Positions 35,208 through 42,118 of a stretch of DNA of 49,636 nt are shown here, piece after piece. Both the position numbers and the translations under genes were made by a program. Positions within the stretch are counted from its first letter, which is position 1; each line of letters begins with the position of its first letter. The notes under the pieces are model-generated. The model had not been told where the DNA came from, did not search any database, and worked only from the letters and a program-made list of their open reading frames with translations. Source of the stretch: DASPOJ01 sp050014395 (GTDB taxonomy: Bacteria > Acidobacteriota > Terriglobia > Acidiferrales > UBA7541); NCBI GenBank assembly GCA_050014395.1, contig JBEKDK010000010.1, positions 1-49,636 on the forward strand, written 5' to 3'.

Positions 35208-36439
35208 GCATAAAACTCACCGCCCGAGTTTTGCCGCGCGGCTTCCGCTACGCCGGCGTGAACTGCGGCATCAAAAAAAGTGGCCGCCTCGATCTGGGCT
35301 TGATCGTCGCTGACGCGCCGTGCGCCGCCGCCGGCGTCTTCACCACCAATCTCGTGAAAGCCGCGCCGGTCCTATTGTGCCAAGCGCATCTGCGCCGCGC
35401 CGCCTCGCGCATGCGCGCGCTCGTTGTGAATTCCGGCAACGCAAATTGCGCCACCGGACCCGACGGCATGAACGCTTCGCGCTTCACCGCCGAAGCCGCC
35501 GCGCGCGCTCTCGCCTGTCGCCCCGAGCAAATTTTCGTCTGCTCTACCGGAGTGATCGGCGTGCCGCTCCCGGTCGATCGCATCGTCGGAGCGCTTCCGC
35601 GCCTGCTTCCGCAACTCGCGCGCGACGCCGCGTCCTACGAAGCTCTATCGAGTTCCATCCTCACCACGGACACGCATCCTAAACTCGCCTCCGCGAGCTG
35701 CCGCATCGGCGGCCGCACCGTGCGCGTGCTCGGTTGCGCCAAAGGCTCCGGCATGATTCATCCGCAAATGGCCACGATGCTCGCATACGTCACCACGGAC
35801 GCCGCCGTGCCCGCGACGATTTTGCAGCGCGCGCTGCGCGAAGTGACCACGCGCACATTCAATCTCGTCACCGTTGATGGCGACACATCCACCAACGACA
35901 CGCTCCTCGCATTCGCCAGCGGCGCATCCGGCGCGCCCGCCATCCGCCGCGCGCGCGGAGCCGAATATCGCGCGTTCGTCGCCGCGCTCGAAATCGTTTG
36001 CCGCGAACTCGCTCTCGCCATCGTCGGTGATGGCGAAGGCGCAAGCCACCTCGTGGCCATTGATGTCCGCGGCGCCGCATCCGATCGCGATGCGCATCGT
36101 GTCGCGATGACCATCGCGCATTCCCCGCTGGTGAAAACAGCCGTCGCTGGCGCGGATCCGAATTGGGGACGCATTCTGGCCGCTGCCGGCCGCTCCGGCG
36201 CGAATCTCGATCCCGATCGCGTCGAAGTCTGGTTCGGCGGCATCAAAATGTACGGCCTCCCGCGCGGCGGCGGCTCATCGCGCCCCCTGCCGTTTGACGA
36301 GAAAGCCGCCCACCAGCGCCTGCTCGAGCGACGCGTCGAAATCGCCGTGGATTTGAAACTGGGCCGCGGCCAAGCCCGCGCCTGGACCTGCGATTTCACA
36401 GCCAAATACGTCGATATCAACGCCAGCTACCGCACCTGA
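35204..36439 (+). CDS. argJ: Glutamate N-acetyltransferase / ornithine acetyltransferase ArgJ
   Basis: Ntn-type enzyme that moves the acetyl group from acetylornithine to glutamate, so the pathway runs as a cycle. 411 residues from the GTG overlapping argH. Self-cleavage is expected between Ala190 and Thr191 in KGSGMIHPQMATMLAYVTTD; the usual HPN is HPQ here, with the nucleophilic threonine intact. VDGDTSTNDT, SPLVKTAVAGADPNWGRI and the C-terminal DLKLGRGQARAWTCDFTAKY are typical. Whether it also makes acetylglutamate from acetyl-CoA cannot be judged, but no argA is present in the window. Last gene of the operon. Confidence 0.96.
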   Translation: MSIKLTARVLPRGFRYAGVNCGIKKSGRLDLGLIVADAPCAAAGVFTTNLVKAAPVLLCQAHLRRAASRMRALVVNSGNANCATGPDGMNASRFTAEAAARALACRPEQIFVCSTGVIGVPLPVDRIVGALPRLLPQLARDAASYEALSSSILTTDTHPKLASASCRIGGRTVRVLGCAKGSGMIHPQMATMLAYVTTDAAVPATILQRALREVTTRTFNLVTVDGDTSTNDTLLAFASGASGAPAIRRARGAEYRAFVAALEIVCRELALAIVGDGEGASHLVAIDVRGAASDRDAHRVAMTIAHSPLVKTAVAGADPNWGRILAAAGRSGANLDPDRVEVWFGGIKMYGLPRGGGSSRPLPFDEKAAHQRLLERRVEIAVDLKLGRGQARAWTCDFTAKYVDINASYRT

Positions 36440-36533
36440 ACTTATTGGAACTGCAAGTATTTACCGCTTTCGAACCCCCCTGAGCGCCGGTCCCGGTACC
36501 TGCCATACGTTTCTGCATACTTCCCGTTGCAGT

Positions 36534-36690
36534 AATAATCTTCGGTTGACGCCGTTCCCATTTGGGGAGAAGATGCCCGCCGTCGCTGAGGGAGCGGGTC
36601 TCCCTGCGGGGCAGCTAACCTCTACACCAGCGTAGCCTGGCTCTTCGGCGCGGTCCCGGGTAGTTACGACTCGTCAACGAGAGGGGAACG
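36534..36690 (+). ncRNA. Putative structured 5' leader of the RRM gene, with possible -10
   Basis: AATAAT (36534-36539) could be a -10 element, placing transcription start at about 36546. GTTGACG (36545-36551) pairs with CGTCAAC (36672-36678), closing a loop of about 120 nt. Inside are hairpins: TTCCC/GGGGA (55-69), TGCCC (36574-36578) with GGGCA (36609-36613) enclosing AGGGAG (36589-36594) with CTCCCT (36600-36605), and CCAG/CTGG (36627-36640). The ribosome binding site GAGAGGGG follows directly. Drawn by eye; I cannot match it to a known riboswitch class. Confidence 0.45.
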
Positions 36691-36695
36691 TTCTA

Positions 36696-37091
36696 GTGAA
36701 GAAACTTTACATTGGGAATCTTCCGTTTCAGGCTACCGAAGAAGAAATCGGCGAGTGGTTTACGCAGACCGGAGTAACTCCTTCCAGCGTCATGCTGATT
36801 CGCGACCGCTTCACGGGCCAGCCCCGCGGCTTCGGCTTTGTCGAAATTCAAAACGATGAAGAAGCGGCGCGCGCCGTTCAAGCGCTGAACGGCCAGCAAC
36901 TCAAGGGTCGAAGCATCGTCGTCAACGAAGCGCGTCCGCCGCGTGATGCTGCTGGTGGCGGCGGTGGCGGCCGTGGAGCCGGCGGTGGTCGCGGCGGCTT
37001 CGGCGGCGGCCGTGGCGGCGGCGGGCGCGGCGGCAGTGGCCGCGGTGGAGATCGTGGCGGTGATCGCGGTGGCGGCGGCCGCGACTGGTAA
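36696..37091 (+). CDS. RNA-binding protein with one RRM and an RGG-rich tail
   Basis: 131 residues from a GTG preceded by GAGAGGGG. A single RNA recognition motif spans about residues 2-80, with RNP2 LYIGNL (4-9) and RNP1 RGFGFVEI (44-51). The last 45 residues are almost only Gly, Arg and a few Asp/Ser, ending GGGGRDW, an RGG-like low-complexity tail. The architecture resembles the Rbp proteins of cyanobacteria and other bacteria, often cold-induced; a role in mRNA handling or stress is inferred. A long leader with stable folding potential precedes it. A minus-strand reading of the tail is an artefact. Confidence 0.92.
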   Translation: MKKLYIGNLPFQATEEEIGEWFTQTGVTPSSVMLIRDRFTGQPRGFGFVEIQNDEEAARAVQALNGQQLKGRSIVVNEARPPRDAAGGGGGGRGAGGGRGGFGGGRGGGGRGGSGRGGDRGGDRGGGGRDW

Positions 37092-37163
37092 CCGACTCTT
37101 CTCGCTACGAATTTGTGCGACCGGAAATCCGCTACGTATTTCTTGCGTCGTCCTCTTTAGGAG

Positions 37164-37253
37164 GTGGGAGCTTTAGCTCCCACGTATCAGCCGGAAAAAT
37201 AGAGAGGGGCTTTCGCGCCGTTTGCGTCCCGACGTCTTATGTCGGGAAGCCCC
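37164..37253. repeat. Two hairpins after the RRM gene
   Basis: GTGGGAGC-TTTA-GCTCCCAC (37164-37183) is an 8-bp perfect hairpin without a T-run after it. It is followed by TCCCGAC (37227-37233) with GTCGGGA (37241-37247), enclosed by GGGGCT (37206-37211) and AGCCCC (37248-37253). These resemble the hairpins at 38662-38909. They could end or protect the transcripts of the RRM gene and of convergent thiI, or be members of a dispersed repeat family. Confidence 0.6.
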
Positions 37254-37293
37254 TGAAGTTTACAGTCGATACCTCTATCGCTTGCTCTTTGTC

Positions 37294-38571
37294 TTAATGC
37301 ACCGGCGCGCGCGGCGCCTCTGTTTTCTCCGCATCGATTCCCGCTCGCGTCTCTTCGATCAGCTCCACGCGTCCGCCGGAATATCGATATCGTTCGCGCG
37401 CCGCCGATTCCGCCCCGCGCTCCACCAAAGCCGCCACGTCCATCCGCGCCTCCGACTGATCCAATTCCTCCGCCAGCGCGTGCAGAGCCGGCGTGCGCGG
37501 CATGAAAATCGGGCAGCAATCGTGAAACGGCTCCGCGGAAATTTCGTACGTGCCGATTTTTTTTGCGATCTCCAGAATTTCCTGCTTATCGTCTCCCGCC
37601 AGCGGACGAAACACCGGCATGCGCACGGCGTCTCCCACGGCCACCATATTGTGCAGCGTCTGCGAAGCCACTTGCCCCAAGCTGTCGCCGGACACGATGC
37701 CCAGCGCGTGGTCCGCGCGCGCCAGCCGCTCCGCGATGCGCAGCATCATCCGGCGATACAGCAGAATGCGATACGTCTCCGGCGCCTGCGCCACGATCTC
37801 GCGCTGAATCGCTTCAAACGGCACCATGTACAGCTTCGCCGTGAATTGATACGGCGCTAATCGCCGCACCAATTCGCGCGCCACGTGCACGGAGCCTTCC
37901 CCCGGCCGCGCGCCCCCGCCCCAGAAGTGCACGAAGCTCAAATGCGCCCCGCGCTTCATCATCTTGTACGCCGCCACCGCCGAATCGAATCCGCCCGATA
38001 GCAGGCACATCATGCGTCCCGCCGTGTTCGCCGGCAGACCGCCCGGCCCCGGAATTTTTCGCGCGTACACCAGCGCCGGCCCCGGCGGAATCTCGATGCG
38101 GCACGTCAGTTCCGGCTCGCGCAACTGCACGCGCACCTCGCGCCCCGCTTCGCGCAGCCGGTCCAGCAGAAATTTCCCCACGATCGTTTCGATCTCCATC
38201 ACGGAGTGCGGAAACGTTTTGTCGCTGCGCTTGGCCCGCACCGCAAACGTCGCGAATTTCTCCGCGGCAACTTCTTCCCACGCCGCGCGGCAAATATCCT
38301 CCATCGCCCGCTCGCCGCCGCGCTCCACCGGCCGCGCCACCGCGTAATACGCCACGCCAAACACGCGCTCGAGCCGCGCCTCGGCCTCTTCTAGCAGCGC
38401 CCCTTCGCCCAACTCAATCACCACGCGATCCGCCGGCAGCGTCACGCGCTGCAAATCCAAACCCTCCAGCGTCGCGCGCACCGCCGCCAGCAGCTTGGCC
38501 AGGAAAAATTTGCGGTTCCCGCCCTTCAGCCACAGCTCGTGGTAATGCGCGACAATCACGCGTTTCGTCAT
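37294..38571 (-). CDS. thiI: tRNA 4-thiouridine synthetase ThiI (short form)
   Basis: Adenylates U8 of tRNA for sulfuration. 425 residues: an NFLD/THUMP part (about 1-170, with YHELWLKGGNRKFF and FAVRAKRSDKTFPHS), then the PP-loop LLSGGFDSAVA (SGGFDS at about 192-197), GQVASQTLHNMVAV and PVFRPLAGDDKQEIL. FHDCCPIFMP holds the cysteine expected to form the transient disulfide. The C-terminal rhodanese domain of the E. coli enzyme is absent, as in many bacteria, so sulfur must come directly from a cysteine desulfurase or other donor. Convergent with the RRM gene. Confidence 0.92.
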   Translation of the reverse strand: MTKRVIVAHYHELWLKGGNRKFFLAKLLAAVRATLEGLDLQRVTLPADRVVIELGEGALLEEAEARLERVFGVAYYAVARPVERGGERAMEDICRAAWEEVAAEKFATFAVRAKRSDKTFPHSVMEIETIVGKFLLDRLREAGREVRVQLREPELTCRIEIPPGPALVYARKIPGPGGLPANTAGRMMCLLSGGFDSAVAAYKMMKRGAHLSFVHFWGGGARPGEGSVHVARELVRRLAPYQFTAKLYMVPFEAIQREIVAQAPETYRILLYRRMMLRIAERLARADHALGIVSGDSLGQVASQTLHNMVAVGDAVRMPVFRPLAGDDKQEILEIAKKIGTYEISAEPFHDCCPIFMPRTPALHALAEELDQSEARMDVAALVERGAESAARERYRYSGGRVELIEETRAGIDAEKTEAPRAPVH

Positions 38572-39006
38572 AAAGGCAATCCCAGGCAGGCCTTCTTCCC
38601 GCCAAGTATATCAGCACTCGCAACCCATCCATGGTCCTTAGGAGGGCACGGCGGAACTTGTCCCGACCATGTCGGGAGCCGCGCCGAAGCCATCCAGGGT
38701 CCTTAGGAGGGCACGACTTCAGTCGTGCCGAAACGCGTCCCGAAAATCAGGGGTTTTAACCCCTGAAGTCATCGCCGCCCTCGGATGTCATTCCATAGTC
38801 CGGAGAGCCTCGCCCAGCCCCTCTGTCCCACGTAGCGGAGGCCTTCAGGCCTCCATCTTGCCCTTGATCTCATCTTCGCCTTTAGTGGCACAGGCACTCC
38901 TGCCTGTGCGCCTTCGCACTTTTTCTCCGCGCCTAACCGCCCTTGACTCAATATCCCAGAACTGGGATAACCCTCAAACTAGCCAGGCAAAACTACGAGG
39001 TGCGCC
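38572..39006. repeat. Intergenic cluster of hairpin repeats
   Basis: No gene. At least five perfect hairpins lie here: TCCCGAC-CAT-GTCGGGA (38662-38678), GGCACGACTTCAGTCGTGCC (38711-38730), TCAGGGGTTTTAACCCCTGA (38748-38767), GGAGGCC-TTCA-GGCCTCC (38837-38854) and GCACAGGCA-CTCC-TGCCTGTGC (38888-38909). The first two are each preceded by an almost identical segment with GTCCTTAGGAGGGCACG. Stem sequences differ but all have 7-9 bp stems and short loops. The last 60 bases hold the promoter of the regulator gene that follows. Confidence 0.65.
38943..38971 (+). promoter_or_regulatory. Promoter with palindromic operator for the XRE regulator
   Basis: TTGACT (38943-38948) and GATAAC (38966-38971) lie 17 bases apart. 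Between and over them is TATCCCAG-AA-CTGGGATA (38952-38969), a perfect 8+2+8 palindrome. A protein bound there would block RNA polymerase. The natural candidate is the HTH protein encoded 36 bases downstream, giving autorepression. Confidence 0.65.
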
Positions 39007-39345
39007 ATGCCAAAGCGAAACCCTAAATCGGATATTCTCCAAAGCTCAGGCAATGTCTTCCGCGATCTCCGCCTGCCCCGCGCCGGCGAGAAACAGACCA
39101 AAGTCCGCCTGGCCGTCGCCATCAATCAAATCGTCCAGCGCCAGCAACTCTCCCAGCGCGCCGCAGCCCGGCGCTTGCGCGTCAACCAACCCAAAATTTC
39201 CGCATTGCTGAATTATCGCTTGGAAGGATTCTCAGTCGAGCGCCTCATGAACTTCCTCACCGCCCTCGATCGCGATATCGATATCGTCATCCGCCGCAAA
39301 CCCGCCTCCCGCAAAGCCGCCCGAATCCTCGTCTCCGCCGCGTAG
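39007..39345 (+). CDS. XRE/HigA-like helix-turn-helix regulator
   Basis: 112 residues. The HTH covers about residues 32-82: VRLAVAINQIVQRQQLSQRAAARRLRVNQPKISALLNYRLEGFSVERLMNFL in outline, with LSQRAAARRL as helix 2 and NQPKISALLN as the recognition helix, followed by a strand DIDIVIRRKP. This matches the short antitoxin-like XRE proteins paired with HigB/RelE-type toxins. No toxin-like gene is found in the 435 bases upstream or directly downstream, so it appears solitary. CGAGGTG lies just before the ATG. An operator sits in its promoter. Confidence 0.8.
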   Translation: MPKRNPKSDILQSSGNVFRDLRLPRAGEKQTKVRLAVAINQIVQRQQLSQRAAARRLRVNQPKISALLNYRLEGFSVERLMNFLTALDRDIDIVIRRKPASRKAARILVSAA

Positions 39346-39480
39346 TTGCCGCACGTGACGGTTGCCAGCGCTATCATCCGCTCGTGTCGGGGTCGAAAGC
39401 GCACCCGGGGAAGCAGGCTGATTAGATAAGCGCGAGAGCTCCGCTCACGGTCGGCGTATGCTTCGTTTGGAAGCTCATTC

Positions 39481-39873
39481 TCAATCGCTTTTAACGGGCG
39501 GGGCAAGGCGAGAAAGGATCTCAGCAAGCTCGCGTGTTCTTCTGGCAGCCATTAGGTGCCAGATAAGCGAAGCGCCGCAGACGACGAAGGATGTCAAAAA
39601 GACACAAATCCTCACGATGTCCAAGCGCGTGACGGGCGTAGTTTCGCGCATGGCCAACACGAAGAAATAAATTGACCAGGTAACCCAGAAGATGTCCCAG
39701 AGAATAGCGCGATTGTTCTTGCTGAAGAGCCTTCCGGCCCTCTCTCGGGTCGCAGCGAGGACGGGCGTTAGGGCGGAAATCTTTGCCAAGGACGCGAGCC
39801 AATTCAGCAGCTTCGTCAAGACAACAGTGAGCACGACTGTGACGGCGATCGTGAGAAGCTGATTCTTGGTCAT
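39481..39873 (-). CDS. Hypothetical membrane protein (3 predicted TM segments)
   Basis: 130 residues, not recognised. Hydrophobic segments at about 5-27 (LLTIAVTVVLTVVLTKLLNWL), 57-75 (ILWDIFWVTWSIYFFVLA) and 85-108 (IVRICVFLTSFVVCGASLIWHL) with Arg/Lys-rich loops between and after. It starts ten bases after the stop of the other membrane gene at 39884, so the two form a small operon. Base composition is visibly less G+C-rich than the biosynthetic genes, consistent with recent acquisition. Confidence 0.6.
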   Translation of the reverse strand: MTKNQLLTIAVTVVLTVVLTKLLNWLASLAKISALTPVLAATRERAGRLFSKNNRAILWDIFWVTWSIYFFVLAMRETTPVTRLDIVRICVFLTSFVVCGASLIWHLMAARRTRELAEILSRLAPPVKSD

Positions 39874-39883
39874 GGAACTTTCT

Positions 39884-40633
39884 CTACTCCAATCGCCTGA
39901 ACTTAAAATCCTGCGCCTTAAACGCAGCTTGTTCCAGAATATCCTGCATGGGCAAATAGACTAGAAGGAAGTTCGTTTCAAACTTATTGCGCGCCGCGTC
40001 TTCGTACAAGATTCTCATAGGCAAGGCCCATTCTTCCGCCCGAACTTTCAACCTGTCCCACTCGCCAAACAGCAAGCTACTGAGGTTGTTTCTGGATAGG
40101 GGGCTGGTTCTCCCGACGATGGGCTGAATCTCCTTGGTGAGATTGGGCTCAAGAATATCAATTCCTGTGAAGTCAATGGTTCCAGAGCGGAGGCGATATG
40201 GCGCTACCCGCACGCGCTGTGCCACCTCGGAGCCTCCATTGGAGAGAGCAAAATTTGTCTTGGTGTAAGGGCCGTCCTGCTCGGTGCGTATTCTCAGGTA
40301 GACTTCTGGGTGACGTGTACGCTCCAGACCCTCAGCGGAATCAAAGACGTTAGAGCGCCCTAACTTTTCGGCTCCAGCTTGTCGGTCCTCCATTTTCTTG
40401 ATCGCGGCGTCCGCTGCTAGTTGAGCTAACTGCCGGTCCCTCTCTGGCCGTTCTCGCTCTTTCTTCCTATTGGACAGCCATGTGAAGACCTCCGCGAGAA
40501 TCACGAAGACAATCATTCCCGCTGTCAGGGACACGACCAACCCCTTGCTGGGCGCGGCCGTCACAGCAGGGAACTGAATAGCTCCAATTATCGCCGCTAG
40601 AACTGCTACTGTGATTCTGGAAAAGCTGGCCAC
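39884..40633 (-). CDS. Hypothetical membrane protein with coiled-coil and beta-rich C-terminal domain
   Basis: 249 residues from a GTG; no family recognised. Two N-terminal hydrophobic segments (about 7-27 and 33-53) are followed by a highly charged helix (NRKKERERPERDRQLAQLA, about 55-95), then a beta-rich part starting EVYLRIRTEQDGPYTKTNFALSNGGSE whose spacing resembles an immunoglobulin-like or CARDB-type sandwich. It probably sits in the inner membrane with the C-terminal domain in the cytosol. TTTACT and TACACT, 16 bases apart upstream (minus strand, about 40640-40670), are a weak promoter candidate. Paired with the downstream membrane protein gene. Confidence 0.6.
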   Translation of the reverse strand: MASFSRITVAVLAAIIGAIQFPAVTAAPSKGLVVSLTAGMIVFVILAEVFTWLSNRKKERERPERDRQLAQLAADAAIKKMEDRQAGAEKLGRSNVFDSAEGLERTRHPEVYLRIRTEQDGPYTKTNFALSNGGSEVAQRVRVAPYRLRSGTIDFTGIDILEPNLTKEIQPIVGRTSPLSRNNLSSLLFGEWDRLKVRAEEWALPMRILYEDAARNKFETNFLLVYLPMQDILEQAAFKAQDFKFRRLE

Positions 40634-40813
40634 GGCGGGAAGTGTAGCATAATCTAACCTCTAGTAAATCGTAATTGGTATGTTGGATCGGACGATGCAG
40701 GCCCAGACTTCGATGGAGTCGCTAGCCTTTCGCCTTGCCACAGTAAACTTGCCGCCGCCCTGAGACAGGCATCGGCACATTAATTGTTAGACAGGTCTAT
40801 AATTGCATCTGCC

Positions 40814-41056
40814 ATGAAAGAGATGACGGCAGTACAGTATCGCGCAATGTGGCGGCGCTACCGTCTAACGCACGCCGAGCCATCGCCCTATGAAATTCGC
40901 GGAACTGGGCCCAGTGGCAAACCGGTCTTCGTGAAGCCCAAGGAGCCGTTGCGATTCCGCTCAGACCGACGCAGGGGCGGCGGCGGGCCTAGGAAGCCTC
41001 CTACACACAAGTTTCGGCCCTGGGTTCAGTTCGTCCAGGGAGGACTGCCGCAGTAA
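40814..41056 (+). CDS. Small basic hypothetical protein
   Basis: 80 residues from the ATG at 40814; an in-frame TTG at 40784 would lie upstream of the probable transcription start. A consensus TATAAT at 40798-40803 ends ten bases before the ATG, so the message would be nearly leaderless. The protein begins MKEMTAVQYRAMWRRYRLTH, has a helical N-terminus and a Gly/Arg/Pro/Lys-rich C-terminus (RRRGGGGPRKPPTHKFRPW). No family recognised. The gene may be real, but the lack of a ribosome binding site and a weak -35 keep confidence low. Confidence 0.4.
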   Translation: MKEMTAVQYRAMWRRYRLTHAEPSPYEIRGTGPSGKPVFVKPKEPLRFRSDRRRGGGGPRKPPTHKFRPWVQFVQGGLPQ

Positions 41057-41540
41057 TTAGCCAATGCGCCGAAGCCAGGGACAGACGGGGCGCTCCCCGA
41101 TCCTTTATCCGGAGTTCAGGCGCCGCATAGACCAAGCCTACCCTCAGTAGCGCGACAGCCGTGGCCAAGCATTCGAACACTCACATTCGAATACTAACCT
41201 AAAAAGATATGTTTACGTAGAGTAACCATCCGTGCTATGATCTCGCATGAGTTTTGAACGATATCTGCGGACCGCTTGCTTGCCGCGCTTGCCCGCTGTA
41301 ACTTCGGTTACGACGCTTTCCATGAATCCCGATCCGGTCGATAAGGCGGGCCCAGGCCTCTGTGTTCTCTGCGTCCTCTGTGGTGGCGATCTTTCTTTCC
41401 CCGTCTTTCTCCGCGCGTCTCTGCTTTCTCAGCGTCGGTGCCTGCCCGCCGTGGCGGGCGTTATCTCTTTCCTCGCAGTGCCTCCTGCCTCTCGTCATCG
41501 GCTGCCCGTTGGGGCAAGTGACGCTGAGTCCTCAACCGCC

Positions 41541-41791
41541 AGTTGCAACACTCAGTTGCAACTAGCAGCATTTCCCAGAAGTGTTGATTATGCAGGACTT
41601 AAGTCGGACTTAAGTCCCTTTAGAATCAACACTTCCAAGAATTCTTGCACATTTCGCATCTCGCTCATTAGCGGGCAGTTGAAGTCTCCTATAATCAACA
41701 CTTCCGCAAATTCTGGCTTTAAGCTTTTTATAATCAACACTTCCAAAAAACATGGGGGGTGGGGGGTCCAGTTGCAACTCCAGTTGCAACT
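41541..41791. repeat. Repeat array bounded by paired AGTTGCAACT palindromes
   Basis: The palindrome AGTTGCAACT (or nine of its ten bases) occurs at 41541-41549 and 41554-41563 at one end, and at 41770-41779 and 41782-41791 at the other. Between them TCAACACTTCC appears three times on the plus strand (41626-41636, 41695-41705, 41734-41744), each preceded by A/T-rich TATAA or TAGAA, and once inverted as GAAGTGTTGA (41579-41588). GGACTTAAGTC is also tandemly doubled near 41595-41616. Unit spacing is irregular (69 and 39 bases), so it is not a CRISPR. Confidence 0.65.
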
Positions 41792-41839
41792 GGAGACGGG
41801 CGCGTTTCTGCCGACGGGCAGGCAGAAGCTGGCGGTGTG

Positions 41840-41936
41840 AGTAGCACAGGCACTCTTGCCTGTGTCCAGTTATTTCTTGATGGGGTGATGGAAGGGAAAG
41901 AGGCGAAGGCACACAGCCAGAAGTGGCTGTGCTACT
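41840..41936. repeat. MITE/REP-pair-like element with 10-bp terminal inverted repeats
   Basis: AGTAGCACAG (41840-41849) and CTGTGCTACT (41927-41936) are exact inverted repeats bounding 97 bases. Each end also folds on itself: CACAGGCA-CTCT-TGCCTGTG (41845-41864) and CACAGCCA-GAAG-TGGCTGTG (41912-41931). The left hairpin is nearly the same as the one at 38888-38909. No target duplication or transposase is visible. Confidence 0.6.
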
Positions 41937-42118
41937 GAGGGCCGGTGACGAACGTGAAACACCTGGAAACTAATCCTGAGTTCGCCATAGACGCCCACCG
42001 CCATTCGGCGTATACGACAGTCTCTGGCGCCGAGCCCTTCGCCATGTCACCTTTTGCGGGTTCGGCGCATCCGAGTTAGTTCAGGCGCTCCGGTTATGCG
42101 AGGAGCTGGGAGCCGCAC

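Larger units (their letters stand above)
41057..42118. other. Gene-poor repeat-rich stretch
   Basis: I see no supported gene. In order it holds: a direct repeat CATTCGAA (41170-41177 and 41184-41191) just before a promoter-like TTTACG/TATGAT pair (41212-41217, 41236-41241); a T/C-rich tract around 41350-41430 resembling the 'cacagaggacacagag' type intergenic sequence seen in several genomes; a GCCCGCC/GGCGGGC hairpin (41444-41459); the AGTTGCAACT / TCAACACTTCC repeat array (41541-41791); and a MITE-like inverted pair (41840-41936). Confidence 0.55.

Noticed and set aside
38952..38969. Possible CRISPR-like or integrase site
   Set aside because: A single palindrome inside a promoter; no regularly spaced copies.
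41235..41498. Minus-strand frame with EERDNARHGGQ and ATTEDAENTE
   Set aside because: This is the translation of a common intergenic 'cacagaggacacagag'-like sequence found in unrelated genomes, not a protein family.
41247..41840. 197-codon open frame on the plus strand after a good promoter
   Set aside because: The translation is dominated by repeat DNA (QLQLQLQL, INTSK repeats) and low-complexity stretches with no domain; the sequence is better explained as repeat array and possible non-coding RNA.
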